From contig JAPUIN010000239.1 in assembly GCA_027297005.1 (NCBI GenBank), forward strand, positions 1 to 7,292: a stretch of DNA of 7,292 nucleotides, written 5' to 3'. Source of the stretch: Acidobacteriota bacterium (lineage in GTDB: Bacteria; Acidobacteriota; Polarisedimenticolia; Gp22-AA2). The translations under genes and the position numbers were made by a program. Below the pieces are notes generated by a model that worked only from the letters and a program-made list of their open reading frames with translations, did not search any database and had not been told where the DNA came from. Position 1 is the first letter of the stretch. Every line of letters starts with the position of its first letter. This document shows, piece after piece, positions 1-4,656 of the stretch.

Positions 1-48
1 AACGGTCTCCGGGCGGGTGCGCAGGACGGCGATGCGAGGGCGCTGCAT
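1..48 (-). CDS. N-terminal fragment of a minus-strand gene, possibly DUF362 family
   Basis: Only 16 codons lie in the window, reading MQRPRIAVLRTRPETV from an ATG at 48-46. A clear Shine-Dalgarno AGGAG (complement of 56-60) sits 7 nt upstream, and a TATAAT box lies further upstream at 110-105, so this looks like a genuine gene start. The pattern of basic residues followed by a beta-strand 'IAVLRT' and 'RPETV' resembles the beginning of DUF362 iron-sulfur-associated proteins, where 'V-A-I-V-x-T-x-P-E-T-V' is typical. That identification rests on very few residues and is tentative. The gene lies downstream of the prenyltransferase on the same strand, but with its own apparent promoter in the 98-bp gap. 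Confidence 0.55.
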   Translation of the reverse strand, partial: MQRPRIAVLRTRPETV

Positions 49-79
49 GTGATGGCTCCTCGGGGCCGGACCGGGTTTT

Positions 80-93
80 GTTCCGAACGGAAC
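80..93. repeat. Perfect 6+2+6 inverted repeat downstream of the -10 box
   Basis: GTTCCG-AA-CGGAAC is a perfect dyad. It falls at about +6 to +19 relative to the start predicted from the TATAAT at 110-105 and about 30 nt before the ATG at 48. The position fits a repressor operator. The short spacer and lack of a following T run on either strand argue against an intrinsic terminator for the upstream prenyltransferase gene. No regulator is assigned. Confidence 0.4.
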
Positions 94-104
94 GGCCACA
101 CCGA

Positions 105-112
105 ATTATAGT
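105..112 (-). promoter_or_regulatory. -10 promoter element for the leftmost minus-strand gene
   Basis: On the minus strand the octamer ACTATAAT contains a perfect TATAAT (110-105) in otherwise GC-rich DNA. The predicted start is near 98, giving a leader of about 50 nt to the ATG at 48. No good -35 hexamer is seen 16-18 nt upstream. On the plus strand the same bases read TATAGT, so weak antisense initiation toward the 3' end of the prenyltransferase is possible. Confidence 0.5.
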
Positions 113-146
113 TTGCGCCCGGAGCGCCCGCCGGCAGACGGTCGTC

Positions 147-1043
147 TCAGGGGATCGCAGCATCCGGCCGCCAGGCGTAGAGGAGCAGCACGACCATGAG
201 CCCCCATAGCGCCACGCAGACGAGCAATGCGCGATCGGCCAGCAGAGCGCGGGCGGGATTCCCCCCCTCGCCGCGCTGATGGATGAGATAAAGGTAGCGG
301 AAGATCCCGTACAGCACGAACGGCACCGTCAGGTAGAGATGAGGTGTTCCCAGCTTCCGCTCCACCTCGGGGGACAGGGTGTAGAAAGTGTAGGTCACGA
401 CGGTCGAGGCCGTGACGACGTTGATCATCTGGTCGAGTAACCCGACCGAATACTCGCGCAGGATTGATCGATGCTGCTCCGGGCCCGCGAGGCCCGCGAG
501 CTCCTGGCGCCGCTTGCAGACGGCGAGGAAGAGCGACAGGAGGATTGTGCACATGATGAGCCAGCTGGAGATCTTGACGCCGATCATCACTCCCCCGCCG
601 ACGGCGCGCAGCACGAAGCCGGCCGCGATCGACATCACGTCGATGATGACGACATCCTTCCACCACATCGTATAAACGATGTTGAGGATGAGGTAGATCA
701 GGAGCACGGCGCCGAACGGCGGCGACAGGATGAAGCCGGCCATCAACGACGCTGAGAGGAGCAGCGCGGCAACGGCGAGCGCCGGGGCGCTGCCGAGGGC
801 CCCCGAGGCGATCGGGCGCCGCGCCTTGATCGGGTGCAACCGATCGCGATCCGCGTCGAAGAGATCGTTGAGGATGTAAACGGCACCGCTGACGCCGCAA
901 AAGAGCAGCGCCGCCAGCACCGTGCGCAGCAGCAGCGACGGATCGGTCAGTTCCTGCGCGAAGACGAGGGCGGCGAAGACGACGAGGTTCTTGATCCACT
1001 GCTGCGGCCGCATCGACAGGACGACCGCAACCAGCAGATTCAT
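147..1043 (-). CDS. UbiA-family polyprenyl-phosphate phosphoribosyltransferase (DPPR synthase-like)
   Basis: This 298-residue integral membrane prenyltransferase belongs to the UbiA superfamily. It begins with the family-typical segment MRPQQWIKNLVVFAAL (residues 11-26). It carries the first Asp-rich motif NDLFDADRDRLHP (59-71; D60, D63, D67), then RPIASG (76-81), and the second polar region WWKDVVIIDV (127-136) followed by GFVLRAVGG (142-150). The C-terminal YRYLYLIHQRGEGGNP-like stretch (249-263) matches the decaprenyl-phosphate phosphoribosyltransferase subgroup (mycobacterial Rv3806c type) better than quinone-pathway UbiA. Such enzymes transfer phosphoribose from PRPP to a polyprenyl phosphate for cell-envelope glycan precursors; the lipid chain length here is unknown. 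Roughly eight or nine hydrophobic segments are visible. The start at 1043 is chosen because AGGGAG (1054-1049) lies 5 nt upstream. An upstream in-frame ATG at 1196 would run through the neighbouring gene's promoter and start and would add a Arg-rich, non-family sequence. Confidence 0.88.
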   Translation of the reverse strand: MNLLVAVVLSMRPQQWIKNLVVFAALVFAQELTDPSLLLRTVLAALLFCGVSGAVYILNDLFDADRDRLHPIKARRPIASGALGSAPALAVAALLLSASLMAGFILSPPFGAVLLIYLILNIVYTMWWKDVVIIDVMSIAAGFVLRAVGGGVMIGVKISSWLIMCTILLSLFLAVCKRRQELAGLAGPEQHRSILREYSVGLLDQMINVVTASTVVTYTFYTLSPEVERKLGTPHLYLTVPFVLYGIFRYLYLIHQRGEGGNPARALLADRALLVCVALWGLMVVLLLYAWRPDAAIP

Positions 1044-1149
1044 ACGGACTCCCTGCGCCGCGACGGTCAAAGTCCGCCTCCCATGGCCTCGGCACCTCCG
1101 GAGTAGCCCCGTGCGGGATGCGCCGGCCGCTCGATCGGGCGCGCATCTT

Positions 1150-1157
1150 ACTATAAT
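1150..1157 (+). promoter_or_regulatory. -10 promoter element abutting the glycosyltransferase start codon
   Basis: ACTATAAT contains a perfect TATAAT at 1152-1157. The expected transcription start, about 7 nt downstream, is 1164-1165, which coincides with the GTG at 1165. The -35 region near 1129-1136 shows no good match to TTGACA. The opposite strand reads TATAGT at 1155-1150, pointing toward the divergent prenyltransferase gene, so the element could fire in both directions. Confidence 0.55.
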
Positions 1158-1164
1158 CCGTGCC

Positions 1165-1887
1165 GTGCGCGTTGCCGCGATCATCCCCGCCTTCAACGAA
1201 GAGTCCTCTCTACCGCTCGTCCTTCAGGCGATTCCAGCCGGCCTGCTGAGCGAGGTGGTCGTCGTCGACAACGGCAGCACCGATGAAACCGCCCGGATGG
1301 CGCGCGCCCACGGCGCGACGGTCCTGAGCGAACCCAGGCGCGGGTACGGGAGGGGCTGTCTCACCGGGATCGACTGCTGGCGCTCCAGGCGACCCGACAT
1401 TGCCGTCTTCCTGGATGCCGACTACAGCGATCACCCCGAGGAACTCCCCCTCCTTCTCGAACCGTTGCGACGCGGCGAGGCCGACCTGGCCATCGGCGCG
1501 CGCACGCGGAACCGTCGTGAACCGGGTTCGATGCTGCCGCAGGCGATCTTCGGCAACTGGCTGGCAACCCGGTTGATCCGCGTGCCGCATGGGGATCGCT
1601 TCACCGATCTCGGCCCGTTTCGGGCGAGATGCTTCGACTGTCTGCTGGCGCTCGAGATGAGGGATCCCGACTTTGGCTGGACGGCGGAAATACAGATACG
1701 GGTTCTGGCGCGTGGCCTGAGAACGCAGGAGGTACCGGTCTCTTATCGCCGGCGCGTCGGAGTGTCCAAGATCACCGGGACCCGGTGCGGCGCCCTGCAC
1801 GCCGACGTGAAGATCCTCTGGACGATCCTCAGGGCTCAGGCAGGCGGTCGCGAGCGGGCGGGATGGCGATCGGGCCGGCGGACCTGA
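1165..1887 (+). CDS. Family 2 glycosyltransferase (DPM1/DPG-synthase-like), probably leaderless
   Basis: This 240-residue GT-A fold glycosyltransferase has no transmembrane segment. Motifs in order are IIPAFNEESS (6-15), VVVVDNGSTDET (31-42, nucleotide-binding), EPRRGYGRGC (56-65), the metal-binding DAD in VFLDADYSDHPEEL (81-94), IGARTRNRREPG (110-121), the acceptor/catalytic TDLGPFRA (147-154), GWTAEIQIR (171-179) and the SKITGT loop (201-206). This series is typical of enzymes that move a sugar from a nucleotide sugar to a polyprenyl phosphate or a related acceptor; the actual substrates cannot be read from sequence. The GTG at 1165 is chosen because the GT fold begins immediately after it and because a TATAAT ends only 8 nt upstream. 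No Shine-Dalgarno fits. Longer in-frame starts, such as GTG at 1111 or ATG at 922, would add non-conserved sequence antisense to the prenyltransferase. The last 59 bp overlap the convergent xdhC gene. Confidence 0.88.
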   Translation: MRVAAIIPAFNEESSLPLVLQAIPAGLLSEVVVVDNGSTDETARMARAHGATVLSEPRRGYGRGCLTGIDCWRSRRPDIAVFLDADYSDHPEELPLLLEPLRRGEADLAIGARTRNRREPGSMLPQAIFGNWLATRLIRVPHGDRFTDLGPFRARCFDCLLALEMRDPDFGWTAEIQIRVLARGLRTQEVPVSYRRRVGVSKITGTRCGALHADVKILWTILRAQAGGRERAGWRSGRRT

Positions 1888-2731
1888 GCCGCCGCGCGCG
1901 CGCCTGATCGATCGGGGTGATCGTGGCGCGGGGGGTCTTCGCCGCCGGGTCCGCTCCGAGATTCTTGACCGCGATCATCTCCGCCATGATGCTCACGGCG
2001 ATCTCCTCCGGCGTCTGTGCCCCGATCGCAAGACCGATCGGGGCATGGACACGCTCGAGGGCCTCGCGCGGCGTACCGAGGGCCGCGGCCCGCGCCTTCA
2101 GGGTCGTAATCTTCCGGCGACTGCCGATCACGCCGACATAGGCGGCGCGCCCATCCGCACACGCGTGCCGGAGGACCTCCAGATCGGTCCGGTGGCACCG
2201 AGTCACGACGGCGACGAAGGCGCCTGCCGGCAGATCCGGCAGCTCGTCCGCAAATTCGCGGCGGGCGCGAAGCGGACGTACCCCAGCGGGAAGCCAGGCG
2301 GACGTGAGGTACCGGGGACGATCGTCGACAGCGGTGACATCGAACCCGAGCCTCACACCGAGCGATGCCAGCTCGCGGCCGACGTGTCCCGCACCGAACA
2401 CGAACAGGGCGGGCGGCGGCGTGACGAACTCGAGCAGGACCCGTACCGATCCACCGCAGACCATCCCGGTGGCGCTCTCTCCCCGCTCGGTGAACCGATA
2501 TTCCTTCACGAGACCGCTGCCCGTTCGGATCACCTCCAGCGCATCCTGGATCACCAGCGCCTCGAACGCCCCGCCTCCGATGGTGAATAACGTCTCACCA
2601 GATTCGGTGACGATCATCTTGGCCCCGAACCGGCGGGGGGTCGATCCGCGGCTCCGCACGAGGGTCGCCACGACAACGCGGCGGCCCTCTCTGAGCAGCC
2701 GCACCATCTCTTCGTGGAAGGAGAGAGTCAT
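1829..2731 (-). CDS. xdhC: XdhC/CoxI-family molybdoenzyme maturation protein
   Basis: This 300-residue protein has both halves of the XdhC/CoxI family. The N-terminal XdhC_CoxI domain has VVVATLVRSRGSTPRRFGAK (19-38), IGGGAFE (51-57) and GMVCGG (89-94; C92). The C-terminal Rossmann domain has VFGAGHVGRELA (111-122), AVDDRPRY (134-141), VTRCHRTD (176-183), GVIGSRRK (200-207), and the signature APIGLAIGAQTPEEIA spanning 230-245. Known family members bind molybdenum cofactor, promote its sulfuration and insert it into xanthine dehydrogenase or related hydroxylases in the cytoplasm. No molybdenum hydroxylase gene lies in the window, so the client is unknown. The ATG follows the upstream HEAT-gene TGA after a single nucleotide, with no good Shine-Dalgarno of its own, suggesting translational coupling. 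The last ~30 residues are Arg/Pro/Ala-rich and lie partly antisense to the glycosyltransferase 3' end. Confidence 0.93.
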   Translation of the reverse strand: MTLSFHEEMVRLLREGRRVVVATLVRSRGSTPRRFGAKMIVTESGETLFTIGGGAFEALVIQDALEVIRTGSGLVKEYRFTERGESATGMVCGGSVRVLLEFVTPPPALFVFGAGHVGRELASLGVRLGFDVTAVDDRPRYLTSAWLPAGVRPLRARREFADELPDLPAGAFVAVVTRCHRTDLEVLRHACADGRAAYVGVIGSRRKITTLKARAAALGTPREALERVHAPIGLAIGAQTPEEIAVSIMAEMIAVKNLGADPAAKTPRATITPIDQARARRLRSAGPIAIPPARDRLPEP

Positions 2732-2732
2732 G

Positions 2733-3686
2733 TCAGCAAGCGGGGTCGCCGGCCGATTGCTCAGACCACCAGCGCGACCAGCGGGAGTGATCCTCGCCGA
2801 AATTCTGGCCGGTCCGGCGCGACAGGAATTGCGAGACCGACCTGCGGATATTCTCGGATTCGTCGTCCAGTAGATCGATCAGGAACCCGGTCACGGTCGG
2901 GTCGGAGGCAACCGAGAGGCGTTCGATCGCCGTCAACCGGAGGGTCTCCTCCGGATCGCTGCCGGCCACCCTGAGGACCAGATCGAGCCCCGGCCCGTCC
3001 CCTGAAGGCGCGAGGGACGACAGGACGTCACCGCGCACTTCCTTCGCCGGATGGGAGAGAGCCTCGTCGAGCGCCCCGAGAATCTCCCCAAGCTCGAACT
3101 GCCCCAGCGCCTGCACGGCGGCGCGCGCCACGGCAACTTCGGGGCTGCGCGCGGCGCTGGCGAGGAATGGAATGCCACCCGGATCCCCCAGAGCACCGAC
3201 AGCAAAGCAGGTGCCCACCACGACCTCCCGATCCTGTGACGGATCGAGACCTTCGAGAAGAGTAGGGAGCGCCTTATCATCGCCGCCCCGGGACCGGATC
3301 AGGTGCGCCACCATGATGCGGCTGTCATGCTCCTCGATCGACGGCTTCAGTCTGATCGGGTTGAAGGCGAGCATCAGGCGCCGGTCCCGGGCGAGCAGCT
3401 CGCGCAGCGTCCGGCTTGCGCCTTCCTGTGGCATTTCCGCCAGATACAGGATCGATTGAATCTTGTGAAGGGGGGAGGGGCTGTCGAGCCCGCGCGCGAA
3501 GACCTGGTAGTCTCCTGCGGCCTTGAGGCTGGCGATCGTATCCCGGGCATCGAGCCGGACCTCCGGATCGGTATCCTGCAGCGCCTGATACAGGCTGGGC
3601 GCGTCGTGGGCCGGCGCGCAGGCGACTGAGGCCAGGCCCAGGGAAAGATACGCGAGCGTCGCGGGGAACGGGGTCCAGCCCATCAT
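2733..3686 (-). CDS. HEAT-repeat protein with predicted lipoprotein signal
   Basis: This is a 317-residue protein. Residues 1-23 form a hydrophobic signal ending SLGLASVAC, a possible lipobox with C23 as the lipidated residue, although Ser at -3 is not ideal; a periplasmic or membrane-anchored location is inferred. The rest is a chain of helical HEAT-like repeats, for example DTDPEVRLDARDTIASL (38-54), RSPEVAVARAAVQALGQ (180-196), HPAKEVRGDVLSSLA (212-226), DPEETLRLTAIERLS (244-258) and DESENIRRSVSQFLSRRTG (275-293). It ends in GQNFGEDHSRWSRWW (293-307), a G-x-x-F-G...W-x-x-WW tail also familiar from other bacterial HEAT proteins. Such proteins are protein-binding scaffolds with no catalytic residues, and the partner is unknown. 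AAGGAG (3697-3692) lies 5 nt before the first ATG (3686) and 8 nt before the second (3683). The first ATG overlaps the greA stop as ATGA. Either ATG may be used. Confidence 0.8.
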   Translation of the reverse strand: MMGWTPFPATLAYLSLGLASVACAPAHDAPSLYQALQDTDPEVRLDARDTIASLKAAGDYQVFARGLDSPSPLHKIQSILYLAEMPQEGASRTLRELLARDRRLMLAFNPIRLKPSIEEHDSRIMVAHLIRSRGGDDKALPTLLEGLDPSQDREVVVGTCFAVGALGDPGGIPFLASAARSPEVAVARAAVQALGQFELGEILGALDEALSHPAKEVRGDVLSSLAPSGDGPGLDLVLRVAGSDPEETLRLTAIERLSVASDPTVTGFLIDLLDDESENIRRSVSQFLSRRTGQNFGEDHSRWSRWWSEQSAGDPAC

Positions 3687-4159
3687 TCTGTCTCCTTATC
3701 GTGCACGGTGATCAGCTCGACGATTTCGTAGAACCGGGTCCCGGCCGGGATCCTGATCGTGACCTCGTCGCCGACGCGATGACCGATCAGCGCCCTGCCG
3801 ATCGGTGACGAGATCGACACCAGCCCCTTCGCAAAATCGGCCTCTTCGGAGACGACGAGATCGTACCGGATGGTCTTTTCGGATTCCGGCTCGTAGAGGG
3901 AGATCGTCGATCCGAGGGCAACCCTGTCCTTGGGCAGAGCGCTGATGTCGACCATCGAGAGAGTTCTCAGCTGCACCTGAAGCTGGCCGATACGCGCCTT
4001 GACAAAGTGCTGCCTCTCGAGTGCAGACTTGTACTCGGCGTTCTCGCGCAAATCCCCCATTTCGAGAGCTTTCTGGATCTCCCTGGGCAACTCAACCCGG
4101 AGCTCCCTCTCGAACCCCATGAGTTCTTTTTCGAGTTTCTGACGGGCACGCTCTAGCAT
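3683..4159 (-). CDS. greA: Transcription elongation factor GreA
   Basis: This is a 158-residue GreA/GreB-family protein, the usual family length. The N-terminal coiled coil (about 1-70) carries the tip motif GDLRENAEY (35-43). D36 and E39 correspond to the acidic residues of E. coli GreA (D41, E44) that stimulate RNA polymerase transcript cleavage in the secondary channel. The C-terminal FKBP-like domain shows EEADFAKGLVSISSPIGRAL and GHRVGDEVTI, followed by a short extension VHDKETE. GreA rescues backtracked elongation complexes. The ATG at 4159 gives a normal N terminus and has a modest GGAAGA 5-7 nt upstream; a GTG at 4198 would add 13 basic residues. The gene is first in a minus-strand operon and overlaps the HEAT gene by 4 bp, so downstream expression is tied to greA transcription and translation. 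Confidence 0.95.
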   Translation of the reverse strand: MLERARQKLEKELMGFERELRVELPREIQKALEMGDLRENAEYKSALERQHFVKARIGQLQVQLRTLSMVDISALPKDRVALGSTISLYEPESEKTIRYDLVVSEEADFAKGLVSISSPIGRALIGHRVGDEVTIRIPAGTRFYEIVELITVHDKETE

Positions 4160-4226
4160 ACCGATCTTCCGGGGGGAGTGACTCCGCTGCGGCCGCACAG
4201 GCTCCGCAATCGCAGGTGGCTCAAAA

Positions 4227-4256
4227 AATCTATCATCCGAGGTTCGATGATATCAA
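4227..4256 (-). promoter_or_regulatory. Candidate proximal greA promoter
   Basis: On the minus strand TTGATA (4256-4251) is followed by an 18-nt spacer and TAGATT (4232-4227). TG immediately precedes the base before the -10, giving an extended -10. The expected start is near 4220, with a 61-nt leader to the greA ATG. The -35 matches consensus at 5 of 6 positions and the -10 at 4 of 6. It is the best AT-rich promoter-like sequence close to greA. Confidence 0.5.
4231..4252. repeat. 7+8+7 inverted repeat inside the proximal greA promoter
   Basis: TATCATC (4231-4237) and GATGATA (4246-4252) are perfect reverse complements separated by 8 nt. They cover the spacer between the predicted -35 and -10 boxes. 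This placement is typical for an operator whose bound protein blocks RNA polymerase. The overlap with promoter hexamers could also create part of the symmetry by chance. Confidence 0.4.
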
Positions 4257-4271
4257 AAACGGTCGGCTCAG

Positions 4272-4302
4272 AAAAAGGCGGGTGGGGGGCCTTTCGGCCC
4301 CC
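4272..4302 (-). terminator. GAAA-loop hairpin followed by T5 on the greA strand
   Basis: On the minus strand GGGGGCC-GAAA-GGCCCCC (4302-4285) forms a 7-bp all-GC stem with a stable GNRA tetraloop. After 8 nt comes TTTTT (4276-4272). The T tract is further from the stem than in a canonical intrinsic terminator, so efficiency is uncertain. On the plus strand the hairpin has no following T run. It lies upstream of the proximal greA promoter. It could stop transcripts entering from the ccm side or end a short leader RNA. Confidence 0.45.
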
Positions 4303-4415
4303 TCATCTCGGGTTGGCTATGTTGGAGGGGTTCGGGTTTCAGGCTATCAACCTACATATTCGCTTTCTCATTAAAGCAATCTGTGAGATGAGAAAGTGCA
4401 TATACAGGCTTTCTG
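4272..4415 (-). ncRNA. Candidate greA leader or small RNA with competing helices
   Basis: A TTGACT (4450-4445) with a 17-nt spacer and a weak AAGATT (4427-4422) could start a minus-strand RNA near 4415, ending at the hairpin and T5 by 4272, about 144 nt. Inside, CTTTCTCAT/ATGAGAAAG pair perfectly (4388-4396 with 4363-4371). The overlapping segment 4385-4392 can instead pair over 8 bp with 4302-4309, which abuts the terminator stem. AGAAAG at 4391-4396 can also pair with CTTTCT at 4409-4414. A smaller GGTTG/CAACC pair joins 4349-4353 to 4311-4315. No known RNA family was recognised. E. coli greA also has a prematurely terminated leader (GraL), so the arrangement has a precedent. This is inference only. 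Confidence 0.3.
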
Positions 4416-4528
4416 CCATTTAATCTTGTGCACGCTCCCCCCGAAGTCAAGCGCCCGCCGTCATCCCCCCCAATTCCAAGCTTACGATTTCGTAATCGCG
4501 GCCTGCAGGGTGGTGCATACAGCCGGAA

Positions 4529-4550
4529 GCGCACTGCTCGGGCAGTGTGC
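4529..4550. repeat. 9-bp hairpin of unknown role upstream of the ccm promoter
   Basis: GCGCACTGC (4529-4537) and GCAGTGTGC (4542-4550) pair over 9 bp with one G-T wobble around a TCGG loop. No T run follows on either strand. It lies about 33 bp upstream of the ccmE -35 box and could be a regulator-binding site or a structured end of antisense transcripts. Apart from this and the features listed separately, 4430-4570 shows only C-rich runs (4437-4442, 4465-4471) and no supportable gene. Confidence 0.35.
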
Positions 4551-4573
4551 CCTCGATCGGCGCGGGGAGGCTA

Positions 4574-4604
4574 CCACGTCCGGTTGACTCCCCATAGGAC
4601 GTGG
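4574..4604. promoter_or_regulatory. Putative operator: perfect 8-bp dyad flanking the ccmE -35 box
   Basis: CCACGTCC (4574-4581) and GGACGTGG (4597-4604) are perfect reverse complements with a 15-nt spacer. The -35 hexamer TTGACT lies between the arms and the right arm ends two bases before the -10 hexamer. A dimeric regulator bound here would compete directly with RNA polymerase. A second, interleaved dyad GGGGAG/CTCCCC (4564-4569 and 4588-4593) overlaps it. The regulator is unknown. Confidence 0.55.
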
Positions 4605-4612
4605 CATATTAT
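4584..4612 (+). promoter_or_regulatory. Sigma-70-type promoter of the ccmE operon
   Basis: TTGACT (4584-4589), a 17-nt spacer and TATTAT (4607-4612) match the sigma-70 consensus at 5 of 6 positions in each box. The start is expected near 4619, giving a 38-nt leader that contains GGGAG (4643-4647) 9 nt before the ccmE ATG. It is the best promoter in the window and indicates that ccmE-ccmF-ccmH can be transcribed independently of other ccm genes. Confidence 0.7.
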
Positions 4613-4656
4613 CGCAGACCGCTCGCGAAGGCAGTCCTGAATGGGAGTTCACTCGC

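Noticed and set aside
1066..1076. TTGACC on the minus strand as a -35 box for the prenyltransferase
   Set aside because: A -10 at normal spacing would fall on the ribosome site and start codon, and no TATAAT-like sequence is there.
106..1146. Long open frame antisense-style on the minus strand overlapping the prenyltransferase in another frame
   Set aside because: Arg/Ala-rich shadow product caused by high GC; no recognisable motif, while the overlapping frame is a clear UbiA protein.
922..1164. 81-residue N-terminal extension of the glycosyltransferase
   Set aside because: It is antisense to the prenyltransferase and has no family similarity; the GT2 fold starts exactly at the GTG at 1165.
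1044..1196. 51-residue N-terminal extension of the prenyltransferase from an upstream ATG
   Set aside because: It is Arg-rich, unlike the family N terminus. It runs through the divergent gene's start and promoter, and a good AGGGAG site marks the ATG at 1043.
4285..4302. The GC hairpin as a terminator for plus-strand transcription
   Set aside because: No T run follows it on the plus strand and no plus-strand gene ends upstream of it.
4471..4530. Short words resembling the lac/polylinker region of pUC vectors (CAATTCC, TTCGTAATC, AGCCGGAAGC)
   Set aside because: Matches are only 7-10 bases, partly in a different order, and are embedded in unrelated sequence; chance similarity is the better explanation than vector contamination.
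4178..4640. Small open frames in the greA-ccmE intergenic region
   Set aside because: None has a ribosome site with a plausible product; several overlap the inverted repeats and promoters, and their compositions look like random translation.
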